Origin: Bacteroidota bacterium
GTDB taxonomy: Bacteria > Bacteroidota > Bacteroidia > Chitinophagales > Chitinophagaceae
Length of the DNA stretch: 61,583 nt
Direction: 5' to 3'
NCBI GenBank assembly: GCA_947451115.1
Contig: CANFXV010000012.1
Span: 1-61,583 of the forward strand
In this document: positions 25,018 to 34,153 of the stretch, in pieces
Layout of the letters: the number at the start of each line of letters is the position of its first letter
How positions within the stretch are numbered: the first letter of the stretch is position 1
The notes under the pieces: model-generated
Database searches by the model: none
Seen by the model: only the letters and a program-made list of their open reading frames with translations
Told to the model about the DNA's origin: nothing
Made by a program: the position numbers and the translations under genes

Positions 25018-27450
25018 TTATTTGATCCCAAAAATTTTAACCTTCAAATTTTTCATTTGTAAATTGATGGGACGCGCATTTGAAAAGAAAGCCAAATCAA
25101 AAACTAAACTTTTTGACTTTTTATAATCATTGACCGTAAACATGTCATTGGTTGAAGTAAAGTTCCATTGATTTTCCACATAATCCTTTTTGGTCATTTG
25201 AACAATATTGTGGTTAGTCCAGTATAAAAAATTTCTTTTTTTGTTGGAGGTGTCTATCATGGACAACCTAAAAGCGGGCTGGTCTTCTAATCCCGGAGAT
25301 AGTAAATTAATTTCAGCCGACAGTTCTACATAAATAAATTTATTATTTTTGGGCACATTGATGGCTGGAATAATGCTACTGTCAGAAAGCGTGGTGATGA
25401 TGTTTTGTGTTCTGGGGTTATAATAATCAAGTAATAATTTTTTCTTACTGTTCTTGTCAATGGTTTGATTCGGGTAAAGTAAATTTCTACTACAAACTAA
25501 ATTGTTGATCAGCTTAAAATTATTGAGTAAGCGTAGCATATAATTTTTTACGGAATCATTCTCTACTTTAACTTCTAGTAAATTTGGGGTTAGTTGGTAC
25601 AATTGATTCCCAGACAAATAATAATCTTTATAGATATAGTCGGTTATTTCTCTGCTCCATTCCATAAATGGCATGGATTGTTGATTGCTAAATTGTACAG
25701 TCGTGTCAATGACATCTGCCATCCATGGTACTTCTTCTGGCTTATTTTTTAATTGAGGATAATTATTTAAAATTAGCGCACTGATGGTGGGTGCTATATT
25801 GTTATGTGAATTGATTGAGTAAAACTTCTTGGGTGCTTTTAACATTGGAGAAAACACGATTAATGGAACATGGTAATCATCAATACCCCCTGTAGAAGGG
25901 AAGGAGCCAATGTGGTGATCTCCTGTGATAAAAAAAATAGTGTTTTTATATTCTGGACGTTTCGAATATTTTTCTAAAAATTTTTTAATACAATCATCTG
26001 CAAACATATAGGTCACTAAAACCTGCTTAGTTTCTTTTAATGTTTTTTTAATTGCATTTTTGTCTGAAATCAATCTCATTTTCTGATCAAATAATTTACC
26101 ATAGCTTGCTTGCTGGTCAAACAAATAGGGCATATGAGTGGTGCCTGTATGGTAAATATTTAAATAAGGTGTTTTATGAATGGAGTCCAATACCTCAAAA
26201 CTCCTATTGAAAAGTGCATCATCAGGATAGCCCATTGTCCAGCCTTCTGATCCAACACCCATCATCTTGTATTTACGCCCATACTTGGTTAAAATCATAT
26301 CGGTTCCTTGCAAACGCATATAACCACCCATATTGTCAAAGTCTGGATTGAAGCCTATCAAAAATTTAGTATGGTAGCCATTGGAACGCAATACTTTAAT
26401 CAAGGACAAATGATTGGGCATTTCATTAATTACAGAAAACCCCCTTTCGCCATAAGGTACAGAACCTGTTAAGGCTGGCTGTGCTGCAAAAGTACCTGGC
26501 GCTGTACTTAAAAAATTATCCCAAACTAAACTCTTTTTGGAAAGCTTGTCTAAAAATGGCGTAAAGCTACCTGCATATGCTTTGTCTCCACTAAAGTCAC
26601 GTGACAATCCTTCTACCACTAGCAATACAATATTGGGCGGGTTGTCTTTGTCCAGATTAAAAAAGCTGCCTAATACATCGGGGCTATTGTTTTTATGCAA
26701 TAAAGGATAGGTTGGATTAGTAAATTCAAATGAATGATTTTCTTGGTAAAATTTTATTGCTTTATTTAGGTCTTCTGGAGTATACTTACTAGCATCAAAT
26801 TGATTTCTATGCAAAACAAAATGATATACATCTAAAACCAAATAACTAAGTTTATTGCTCGTAAAATAATAGGCCCTCTTTTGTTCAAATTTATTTTCTG
26901 ATGTGTTTGCATAAGCTATAAAAACGATACTTAATAATGCCAGCAAGCCTGTATAGTTTAAATGTTTTTTTTGCAGTTGGAACCTTTTGCTTATAAGTGT
27001 ATTTGCAATAAAATATACACACAGGTATGCTACAAAAGGTAAAAAAACCGTAATGCCACTGGTCATCATTTGTTTGGTCGTGGTCCATGATTCTGTAAAA
27101 CTTCTGGTAATAATTTCGTGGTCAAAGGGAGTATTACGTTCCGAAAAAACTAATACTAATCCTACAGATACAACAATCATACATGCATTGAGTACATGAA
27201 ATACTACAATCGATAATCGTTGATGAACTAAGGATATTAAAAATAGGGGCAAGACCAATACAATGGAATAGATAAGGCAGAGCCAAATATCATAAGGCAT
27301 GCCTGCTAATTCGTACCAAAAAGATTTTTTTATAAATGATTTAGAGGCAATAAATAGGTACTCATAAGCTCTTACCATAACTAGGGTGATAGCCAGCGCA
27401 AGTGCTGCTTTGAGGTAATTTTCTATAAAGTAATCTAGCCTGTTTTTCAT
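25018..27450 (-). CDS. LTA-synthase-family membrane sulfatase/phosphotransferase
   Basis: An 810-residue protein from the ATG at 27450. The first 200 residues carry about five membrane segments; an alkaline-phosphatase-type domain follows, with the metal/nucleophile marks V-V-E-G-L-S-R-D (Glu), P-G-T-F-A-A-Q (nucleophilic Thr) and T-G-D-H-H (Asp, His), as in LTA synthases and phosphoethanolamine/glycerol-phosphate transferases. A C-terminal beta-rich domain of about 200 residues is extra compared with Gram-positive LtaS. Gram-negative members modify glycans or lipids with phosphoglycerol or similar groups. It follows the MoxR-type gene by 34 bases. Confidence 0.85.
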   Translation of the reverse strand: MKNRLDYFIENYLKAALALAITLVMVRAYEYLFIASKSFIKKSFWYELAGMPYDIWLCLIYSIVLVLPLFLISLVHQRLSIVVFHVLNACMIVVSVGLVLVFSERNTPFDHEIITRSFTESWTTTKQMMTSGITVFLPFVAYLCVYFIANTLISKRFQLQKKHLNYTGLLALLSIVFIAYANTSENKFEQKRAYYFTSNKLSYLVLDVYHFVLHRNQFDASKYTPEDLNKAIKFYQENHSFEFTNPTYPLLHKNNSPDVLGSFFNLDKDNPPNIVLLVVEGLSRDFSGDKAYAGSFTPFLDKLSKKSLVWDNFLSTAPGTFAAQPALTGSVPYGERGFSVINEMPNHLSLIKVLRSNGYHTKFLIGFNPDFDNMGGYMRLQGTDMILTKYGRKYKMMGVGSEGWTMGYPDDALFNRSFEVLDSIHKTPYLNIYHTGTTHMPYLFDQQASYGKLFDQKMRLISDKNAIKKTLKETKQVLVTYMFADDCIKKFLEKYSKRPEYKNTIFFITGDHHIGSFPSTGGIDDYHVPLIVFSPMLKAPKKFYSINSHNNIAPTISALILNNYPQLKNKPEEVPWMADVIDTTVQFSNQQSMPFMEWSREITDYIYKDYYLSGNQLYQLTPNLLEVKVENDSVKNYMLRLLNNFKLINNLVCSRNLLYPNQTIDKNSKKKLLLDYYNPRTQNIITTLSDSSIIPAINVPKNNKFIYVELSAEINLLSPGLEDQPAFRLSMIDTSNKKRNFLYWTNHNIVQMTKKDYVENQWNFTSTNDMFTVNDYKKSKSLVFDLAFFSNARPINLQMKNLKVKIFGIK

Positions 27451-27484
27451 GAATGTATACAAAGATACATTCTTTACTAAAATT

Positions 27485-28948
27485 CTAAAGCTTATTAATC
27501 ATATGCCCCAATATATCTTTGAAAGAAAAACCTTCGGTTAACTTTTCTTTGTTTAATTTTTTATTTTCCACCAAGGCCCATAAAATAAATTCTTTCATGA
27601 AATAAGCATCCTCTTTTGAAGTATCTGGCGCATATTTTTTCATTAGTGCATCCAGCGGTTTTACCTCGTCTAAGATTTTTTTGTATTGTTTTTCATCAAA
27701 GTCCTCATACAATTCAAAACCACCTTCTGCTATAAACCAATCTAGTAAATCTGAATAAGCATTTTTTTCATTTTGCTTTTCTAGTTTACTAATTTTTGGG
27801 AATTGAAATTTAAATAAAGTGCTAATGGCCTTTTCTATTAAAAGATTAGCAATCACTTCAGCACCCTCTTGCTCTCCTTCGTATACTAGCTCTACTTTTC
27901 CGGTAATGGCGGGTATAATGCCCATAAAATCGGATAAGCGCACAGCCGTTTTCGTTAATCCATTTTTTAAGGCTCTTCTTTCTGCAGCACTGATTAAATT
28001 TTCCATAGCAGAAATAGTCATTCTCGCACTCACACCACTTTTGGCGTCAATGTATTCACTGGCTCTTGCTTCAAAACTAATTTGCTCAATAATGTCTTTG
28101 GCTAAACTAGGCACATAAACAAGCTCCGATTGTACTGAATTTATTTTAGCTTCTTGTTCTGTGATTTTTTTAGCAACAGCAATATTTTTTGGGTAATGCG
28201 TTAAAATTTGTGAGCCAATTCTGTCTTTCAAAGGCGTTACAATACTGCCTCTATTGGTATAATCTTCTGGGTTAGCGGTGAAAATAAATTGAATGTCTAA
28301 GTTCATTCTTAATTTAAAACCTCTAATTTGAATATCACCCTCTTGTAATATGTTAAATAAGGCCACTTGTATTCTGGCTTGTAAATCGGGCAATTCATTA
28401 ATAACAAAGATGCTTCTGTTGGCTCTTGGGATCATGCCAAAATGGATCACACGCTCATCGGCATAAGATAATTTTAAATTGGCAGCCTTTATAGGATCCA
28501 CATCTCCAATGATGTCTGCAATGGTCACATCGGGGGTGGCTAGTTTTTCAAAGAATCTTTCGTTGCGGTGCAGCCATTCAATAGGAGTGGCGTCACCTTT
28601 CTCACTAATTAGATCTTTGGCGAATCTTGAAATAGGGGCCAAGGGGTCGTCGTTAATTTCAGAGCCAGCTACAAAAGGAATATACTCGTCTAATAATTGA
28701 ATCATTAAGCGAGCCAATTTTGTTTTGGCCTGTCCTCTTAAACCTAATAAATTAATATTGTGTTTAGATAAAATAGCGCGCTCAATTTCTGGAATAACGG
28801 TTTCTTCAAAACCATGTATGCCTTCAAATGCAGGAACGCCTTCCTTTATTTTAAGAATTAGATTATCTCTTAATTCGTCTTTAATGCTTTTAGTTTGGTA
28901 ACCTTGTTTTTTTAAATCACCAAGGGTTTTAATTTTTTCAATTTTCAT
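27485..28948 (-). CDS. MoxR/magnesium-chelatase-type AAA+ ATPase
   Basis: A 487-residue AAA+ protein. Walker A is G-L-R-G-Q-A-K-T at 69-76 and Walker B is V-I-N-E at 182-185, followed by sensor-like N-P-E-D-Y-T-N-R-G. The ChlI/MoxR branch acts with a VWA partner to remodel or load metal into proteins. The partner is encoded directly upstream (19-base gap). No porphyrin genes are visible, so a magnesium-chelatase role is unlikely. The C-terminal 150 residues are helical and acidic and probably form the lid and partner-binding part. Confidence 0.9.
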   Translation of the reverse strand: MKIEKIKTLGDLKKQGYQTKSIKDELRDNLILKIKEGVPAFEGIHGFEETVIPEIERAILSKHNINLLGLRGQAKTKLARLMIQLLDEYIPFVAGSEINDDPLAPISRFAKDLISEKGDATPIEWLHRNERFFEKLATPDVTIADIIGDVDPIKAANLKLSYADERVIHFGMIPRANRSIFVINELPDLQARIQVALFNILQEGDIQIRGFKLRMNLDIQFIFTANPEDYTNRGSIVTPLKDRIGSQILTHYPKNIAVAKKITEQEAKINSVQSELVYVPSLAKDIIEQISFEARASEYIDAKSGVSARMTISAMENLISAAERRALKNGLTKTAVRLSDFMGIIPAITGKVELVYEGEQEGAEVIANLLIEKAISTLFKFQFPKISKLEKQNEKNAYSDLLDWFIAEGGFELYEDFDEKQYKKILDEVKPLDALMKKYAPDTSKEDAYFMKEFILWALVENKKLNKEKLTEGFSFKDILGHMINKL

Positions 28949-28967
28949 ATAAATATGTTTGTACTAA

Positions 28968-30074
28968 TTATTTAAGCTTCTTTTTTCTATTGGTTTCGTA
29001 ATCTTCAAATATCATTTCACCTAAACCTTTTAAGCCTGTATAAAAAGCTTTACCCTGATTTGCTTCGGTAAAGGCATTCACAAATTTTTGCAAATAAGGG
29101 TCCTGTGCAATCATAAAAGTGGTAATAGGTATATGCAATTTTCTAGCCATCTTGGCTTGATTATAACATTTCTCTACTATGTATTGGTCTAGTCCATTGC
29201 TATTCATATAATAATTACCATCGGCTTCTTTAATACAACTTGGCTTGCCATCGGTGATCATAAAAATCTGCTTATTGGTATTTCTCTTTCTTCTTAAAAT
29301 ATCCATGGCCAGCTGCAAACCCGCTACCGTATTGGTATGATAGGGCCCTACTTTTAAATAAGGTAGCTCTTGAATACTAATGGTCCAGGCGTCATCTCCA
29401 AATACTAAAATATCAATGGTGTCTTTAGGATAACGTGTGGTGATTAATTCTGCTAATGCCATGGCCACTTTTTTAGCCGGCGTAATTCTATCTTCTCCAT
29501 ACAAAATCATGCTATGACTTATATCAATCATCAGCACGGTGCTCATTTGAGATTTTTGTTCGGTTTGTTCTACTACTAAATCATCTTCTGTTAAATTAAA
29601 TGCATCAATGCCATGATTAATTTGTGCATTTTTGATACTCTCTGTTAAAGAAATATTTTCAATATTGTCGCCAAAATTAAATTCCTTGAATTCTCCATTT
29701 TTTTCATCGCCCTGGCCCAAGGTTTTTGTTTTATGGTTGCCCTTACCCGCAGATTGTAAATTCCCGAAAATATGATTGAGTGCAGTTTGTCTAATGGCTC
29801 TTTCTGTTTTAGCCGTTATTTTAGTTTCTCCATCTCCTCCACCATCTTTAATTTCTTGTTTGATATAGCCCTTCTTTTTTAAATCCTCTATAAAATCGTC
29901 AATGGTATATTTTTCGTCAGTCAATTTATATTCCACATCTAATTCACGCATCCAACTAATGGCTTCGTCAAAATCGCCGGAGGTATGCACAATGAGTTCC
30001 TTGAATATTTCAAACAATTTATCAAAGGGGGATTGATCTGGGGCTTCGTATGTTTTAAACTGAAATCCTTTCAT
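28968..30074 (-). CDS. VWA-domain protein, partner of the MoxR-type ATPase
   Basis: A 368-residue protein. The C-terminal half is a von Willebrand A domain with an intact MIDAS D-I-S-H-S at 184-188 and a downstream T-D-G-K-P-S (MIDAS Asp). The N-terminal 170 residues are charged and helical with a Lys/Gly-rich stretch (G-K-G-N-H-K-T) that is probably flexible. VWA proteins of this type couple ATPase work to a client or metal. It is the first gene of the operon, opposite to the common ATPase-first order. Confidence 0.9.
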   Translation of the reverse strand: MKGFQFKTYEAPDQSPFDKLFEIFKELIVHTSGDFDEAISWMRELDVEYKLTDEKYTIDDFIEDLKKKGYIKQEIKDGGGDGETKITAKTERAIRQTALNHIFGNLQSAGKGNHKTKTLGQGDEKNGEFKEFNFGDNIENISLTESIKNAQINHGIDAFNLTEDDLVVEQTEQKSQMSTVLMIDISHSMILYGEDRITPAKKVAMALAELITTRYPKDTIDILVFGDDAWTISIQELPYLKVGPYHTNTVAGLQLAMDILRRKRNTNKQIFMITDGKPSCIKEADGNYYMNSNGLDQYIVEKCYNQAKMARKLHIPITTFMIAQDPYLQKFVNAFTEANQGKAFYTGLKGLGEMIFEDYETNRKKKLK

Positions 30075-30224
30075 TATTTACGAATTAGGCGGGAGTAAAT
30101 TTACTTGTAAAAACCGAGTTTTAAGCAATTTGTTTAAGGCTTCGCTAGGGCAGAAGGCGGTATTCAAAAACAAACCAATTCGATTGGCTAAGAAGCCCTA
30201 TTTTTGGAGCCTAAAATACAAATT

Positions 30225-30449
30225 ATGTCTACAAAAATTACCATCAATAACAACGGGTCTTTGAAAATAGAAGGCGATTTTACTATAGAAGATCGTGCTG
30301 GAAATAAATACGATTTAGCAGGTAGAGAAGTGATTGGATTGTGTCGTTGTGGCTTAAGCAAAAACAAGCCTTTCTGCGATGGCGCACACAACGGCAACTT
30401 CACACATGAGGCTGCTGCTTTTGCACTTCCTCCAAAGAAAACTGTTTAG
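30225..30449 (+). CDS. CDGSH-type iron-sulfur protein
   Basis: A 74-residue protein from the ATG at 30225. It has the complete CDGSH ligand set [16 protein letters not shown], which binds a redox-active 2Fe-2S cluster through three Cys and one His. A short N-terminal beta part ([15 protein letters not shown]) matches small bacterial members. Roles in electron transfer or iron/redox sensing are proposed for the family. A short inverted repeat (CCAAT-TCG-ATTGG, 30175-30187) lies upstream. Confidence 0.9.
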   Translation: MSTKITINNNGSLKIEGDFTIEDRAGNKYDLAGREVIGLCRCGLSKNKPFCDGAHNGNFTHEAAAFALPPKKTV

Positions 30450-30471
30450 TAAATAATTCGAAAATGATTGC

Positions 30472-31521
30472 CTAGCTCTTCAAACTAGCTAAATCAATTA
30501 CAAAACGGTATTTCACATCCCCTTTTAACATTCTTGTATAGGCTTCATTGATGCTTTGCATAGGTATAATTTCTATGTCTGAAACAATATTATGCTCGGC
30601 GCAATAGTCAAGCATTTCTTGTGTCTCTTGCATGCCTCCTATACAAGAACCTATTACACTTCTTCTGTTAGTGACTAAAGAAAAAGGTTGCACTTTTGGA
30701 GATTCTATCGGAAGACCTACTACCATTAACTTTCCGTTGGTAGCTAATAAATTTAAATAAGTGGTAAAATCGTGATTGGCAGAAATCGCATCTAAGATCA
30801 CATCAAAATAACTATTGTATTTTTTCATAGCATCTGCATCAGTGCTAATTAAAAAATGTGTAGCACCTAATTTTTTGGCATCGGCTTCTTTGGAAGGCGA
30901 AGTACTAATTACAGTTACTTCTGCACCAAAAGAAACGGCGAACTTAACACCCATATGGCCTAATCCACCTAATCCTACAACGGCTACCTTCATTCCTTTT
31001 TTAACACCTGCAAATACTAAGGGAGAATAAGTAGTAATGCCTGCACACAATAGCGGCGCCACTGCTGCTAAATCTAATTTAGGGGAAATATGAAATGTAT
31101 AACGTTCGTCAACTACTATTTGAGTGGAATAGCCACCCATGGTAATGCCTGTTCCGTTTCTTTCTTTGGCATTGTAAGTACCTGTCATGCCTTCGGCACA
31201 ATATTGTTCTAAACTTTCTTGACAATTTTTACAAGTTCTGCAACTATCCACCATCACACCCACACCGGCTAAATCACCAATTTTGAATTTGCTAACACCA
31301 CTTCCTACGGCACTTACTTTACCTACAATTTCATGACCGGGCACCATTGGATAAACGGAGCCACCCCATTCGTCTTTAGCTTGATGTAGGTCGCTATGGC
31401 AAACACCACAATAAAGAATTTCTACTTGAACATCGTTTTCTCCTAAGTTTCTTCTATCAAAGGAATAAGCTTCTAAAGGAGTAGTGGCACTTAATGCTGC
31501 GTATGATTTGGTATTGGGCAT
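30472..31521 (-). CDS. Zinc-dependent NAD(P) alcohol dehydrogenase (CAD/YahK-like)
   Basis: A 349-residue medium-chain dehydrogenase. The catalytic zinc site is built from C-G-V-C-H-S-D (about 36-42) and G-H-E (about 62-64); the structural zinc site is C-R-T-C-K-N-C with a following Cys (about 93-107). The cofactor loop is G-L-G-G-L-G-H near 180, and S-T-S-P-S-K after strand 2 suggests NADP. Such enzymes reduce aldehydes, including aromatic and lignin-derived ones. It is monocistronic, converging on the CDGSH gene with 22 bases between stops. Confidence 0.9.
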   Translation of the reverse strand: MPNTKSYAALSATTPLEAYSFDRRNLGENDVQVEILYCGVCHSDLHQAKDEWGGSVYPMVPGHEIVGKVSAVGSGVSKFKIGDLAGVGVMVDSCRTCKNCQESLEQYCAEGMTGTYNAKERNGTGITMGGYSTQIVVDERYTFHISPKLDLAAVAPLLCAGITTYSPLVFAGVKKGMKVAVVGLGGLGHMGVKFAVSFGAEVTVISTSPSKEADAKKLGATHFLISTDADAMKKYNSYFDVILDAISANHDFTTYLNLLATNGKLMVVGLPIESPKVQPFSLVTNRRSVIGSCIGGMQETQEMLDYCAEHNIVSDIEIIPMQSINEAYTRMLKGDVKYRFVIDLASLKS

Positions 31522-31640
31522 GATTTTTTATTTTGAGTGCTAAAGTTAAGTAGGTATTTAGTTAGAACCTTAGTATTTATTAATTTTTATCAAAAATCTT
31601 GTATTAAATTTAGGCAACTTTATACTTCAATGAATATTCT

Positions 31641-32303
31641 ATGATTCAGCCAGCCACAATGCAGTTTTTACAAGCACTTAAAAAGAACAACAATAAAGCA
31701 TGGTTCGAGAAAAATCGCCCAAAGTATGAAAATGCTAAACAGGATTATTTACAGTTTGTGTCGGCGGTGCTTGATGGGATGAAATTGAAAGACAAAACCT
31801 TAGTCAATTTAGAACCTAAGCAATGTGTTTTTAGAATTAATAGGGATGTTAGATTTAGTAAAAATAAGGATCCCTATAAAACCAATTTTGGTGCTAGTTT
31901 TAGCAAAGGCGGTAAAAAAATTGATTGCGCTGGTTATTATTTTCATTTAGAACCCGGTGCCTGCTTTATTGGTGGTGGTTTTTGGATGCCAATGGCGCCT
32001 GAACTAAAAAAATTAAGACAAGAAATTGATTATTGCTTTGATGAATTTAAAGGTATTGTCCATGAGAAAAAGTTTAAAACTCATTATGGAGGCTTAACCG
32101 AAACAGAAAAATTAGTGCGACCCCCTAAAGGCTATGAGTTAGACAATCCTGCCATTGAGTTTTTGAAATTAAAAAACTTTGTAGCTACAATGGAAATTAC
32201 CAATGAGGAAGCAATTAATAAAAACCTAGTTAAAAAAGTAGTTACTTGTTTTGATGCCTTATCCCCACTTATTCACTTTGTCAATAAAGCAATTGAAGTT
32301 TAG
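31641..32303 (+). CDS. DUF2461 (TIGR02453) family protein
   Basis: A 220-residue cytosolic protein of unknown function. The N-terminal F-L-Q-A-L-K-K-N-N-N-K-A-W-F-E-K-N-R motif and the R-I-N-R-D-V-R-F-S-K-N-K-D-P-Y-K-T-N-F segment near residue 65 are diagnostic for the family. No catalytic residues are established. It is divergent from the alcohol dehydrogenase (119 bases between starts) and its last 4 bases overlap the end of the convergent cytochrome peroxidase gene. Confidence 0.88.
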   Translation: MIQPATMQFLQALKKNNNKAWFEKNRPKYENAKQDYLQFVSAVLDGMKLKDKTLVNLEPKQCVFRINRDVRFSKNKDPYKTNFGASFSKGGKKIDCAGYYFHLEPGACFIGGGFWMPMAPELKKLRQEIDYCFDEFKGIVHEKKFKTHYGGLTETEKLVRPPKGYELDNPAIEFLKLKNFVATMEITNEEAINKNLVKKVVTCFDALSPLIHFVNKAIEV

Positions 32304-33571
32304 GGAGTTAAAAATGGATTCCCCCATTTTCTATCTACATAAACATTCGTGCCTGCAAGTGTATTCATAAATGCAACAATAGCATCTGTTTCAGTGGCAG
32401 TTAAATTAAGTCTCTGACCTGTATTAGCTATTCTTAATCTTGGATCTAGGTTATTATTTCTATTATTTAAAGGAATGTTATTGTAATGACCTAAAACCCC
32501 ACGCAAACTATTGAAAGCTGCATTGTGCATCATTGGGCTATTGATACTACCATCTTTTTTTGTTAAATCTCTTAAAGAAGGGGCTCTTGTATCATTCACC
32601 TCGATGGTGGTGCTACCAAAAAGTCCTATAATGCCATTGTTTCTTGAGTTGGGATCAATATCAAATTCTGGGGCATTATGACAACCATTACATCCTGCAC
32701 CTCCAGTGACCCTTAAGCCTGCAGCATTAAATACTGGCGGTGTCATATACAAGTTTTTACCTGTATTTTCAACAGCGGTAAAATTTGGAAAGGCATCATT
32801 CTCATTTCTAACCAAGGTTCTTCCTGCATCGTATTTTGAATCAAAAGACTGTATACTTCTTACAAATTGAGCTAAGGATTCCTGCATTCTTGCTTCTGTT
32901 ACTGTGGTATCGCCATACACAAATCTGAATAATTCTTTGTAGTAATTAATTTTTGAAAGCTTGGCCAATAAACTGATCATATTCCCACGTCCATTTAATC
33001 CACTAAAACCCATTTCTAAATGATCCTGAATAGGCATGGTAGTTTGCAGTTCCAATGTTAAGGCTCTTTCATTCCAAAAGAATTTTGTTTCTCTTGCAAA
33101 TCTTGAATTGATTAAGCGCATAGAATGCCTTACAGTTTTGCCGCCTTCTACGCCATCACTAACAGGGGCGATATCACTAAAAGCAGAATTTTGTTTGTGA
33201 CAACTTCCACAAGAAATTGTATTGTTGGTGCTTAGATTTTTATCATAAAAAAGTACCCTGCCTAAAGTTGCTTTTGAATTGGTGATTGGATTATTTCTTG
33301 TATTGTCTTTTAAAATATAAGCAGGTTTAGCTTGATTGGCATAATTCAATAAATTTCTAGGATCAATATTATTACCAAAGCTTAATTTAATGGCGGCATA
33401 GGGATCTACCACAACTGCCAAGCTAGCTAATTTATCAGCTGCTGCTATTGCTGTATCTGATGTTGTAAGGTTGCTACTTACTAATGTTGTACTGATGTCT
33501 TTTTTGGAGCAACTTGCGAATAGACCAATCATAAGAATTGACAAATAAAAGTGTTGGCTTGTTTTTTTCAT
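32300..33571 (-). CDS. Dihaem cytochrome c peroxidase (CcpA/MauG family) lipoprotein
   Basis: A 423-residue protein with a lipoprotein signal (L-F-A-S-C, Cys21). Two c-type haem sites are present: C-G-S-C-H at 121-125 and C-N-G-C-H at 294-298. The R-V-L-F-Y-D-K-N-L-S segment before the first haem and the late S-L-R-D-L-T segment match bacterial CCPs, which reduce H2O2 in the periplasm with electrons from cytochromes, and MauG-like relatives that modify proteins. The N-terminal 90 residues are an extra segment. The lipoprotein anchor would keep the enzyme near the respiratory chain. Confidence 0.9.
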   Translation of the reverse strand: MKKTSQHFYLSILMIGLFASCSKKDISTTLVSSNLTTSDTAIAAADKLASLAVVVDPYAAIKLSFGNNIDPRNLLNYANQAKPAYILKDNTRNNPITNSKATLGRVLFYDKNLSTNNTISCGSCHKQNSAFSDIAPVSDGVEGGKTVRHSMRLINSRFARETKFFWNERALTLELQTTMPIQDHLEMGFSGLNGRGNMISLLAKLSKINYYKELFRFVYGDTTVTEARMQESLAQFVRSIQSFDSKYDAGRTLVRNENDAFPNFTAVENTGKNLYMTPPVFNAAGLRVTGGAGCNGCHNAPEFDIDPNSRNNGIIGLFGSTTIEVNDTRAPSLRDLTKKDGSINSPMMHNAAFNSLRGVLGHYNNIPLNNRNNNLDPRLRIANTGQRLNLTATETDAIVAFMNTLAGTNVYVDRKWGNPFLTP

Positions 33572-33751
33572 CTTACTTAGTTTTGTTTAACATTAATAAT
33601 AAAAAGTAGCACTAGCTTTAATTGCTGAATTGTAATCAAGCTAAATATGTGCTTAGGACAGCAAACTTTAAACTTGGTTTAATAGAAAATATTTTCTTTA
33701 ACGTATTTTTAAGAAATAAAGGGGGTGGAGATGGATCTGAGCAACTAATGA

Positions 33752-34132
33752 CTAGTTTTTCTTGCCTTTTAAAGCTGCTTTTTCTTTGTTTTGAGCAATT
33801 CGTAGCTTGACGATGGCCTGAATTAGTTTTACGGGTAGAGGTTTGTCTACAGGAAACTGAATAGCCCCTTTGGATGTTTTATAGGGGAGCAGCTCTTTTT
33901 TGAAAATTTCAATAGGCTTAGCGGTGGGGAAAAAACCATAATGGTGCTTAAAAGCTGCGAAATACACTAAAATACCTTCTTGTTTAAATGCGGGCATGCC
34001 ATAGCTAATAACTTCGGTAGCCTTTGGTGCAGCTTTTTGAATAACGACTCTGAATTTTTCAAGGGTTGCCCTTTTTTCAAGTGGTTGACTGGCTATATAA
34101 TCGTCTATGTTTTCAACTTTTAAATTTTTCAT
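33752..34132 (-). CDS. DUF1801 protein
   Basis: A 126-residue YdhG/DUF1801 protein. It has I-D-D-Y-I-A-S-Q-P near residue 8, the V-I-S-Y-G-M-P-A-F motif near 40 and G-F-F-P near 66, ending with a Lys-rich tail. Function is unknown; the fold may bind a small ligand or act in stress response. It follows glpD by 21 bases and is probably co-transcribed. It shares the DUF1801 core with the protein at 6869-7510 but lacks its CDGSH-like tail. Confidence 0.88.
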   Translation of the reverse strand: MKNLKVENIDDYIASQPLEKRATLEKFRVVIQKAAPKATEVISYGMPAFKQEGILVYFAAFKHHYGFFPTAKPIEIFKKELLPYKTSKGAIQFPVDKPLPVKLIQAIVKLRIAQNKEKAALKGKKN

Positions 34133-34153
34133 CCTCGCTCTATTTTAAATAAT

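Noticed and set aside
30175..30187. CCAAT-TCG-ATTGG repeat before the CDGSH gene as an operator
   Set aside because: The arms are only 5 bp, and similar repeats are expected by chance in AT-rich intergenic DNA.
33622..33810. Plus-strand 62-codon ORF beside the DUF1801 gene
   Set aside because: Its end is antisense to DUF1801, it has no family features, and its composition is unlike neighbouring proteins.
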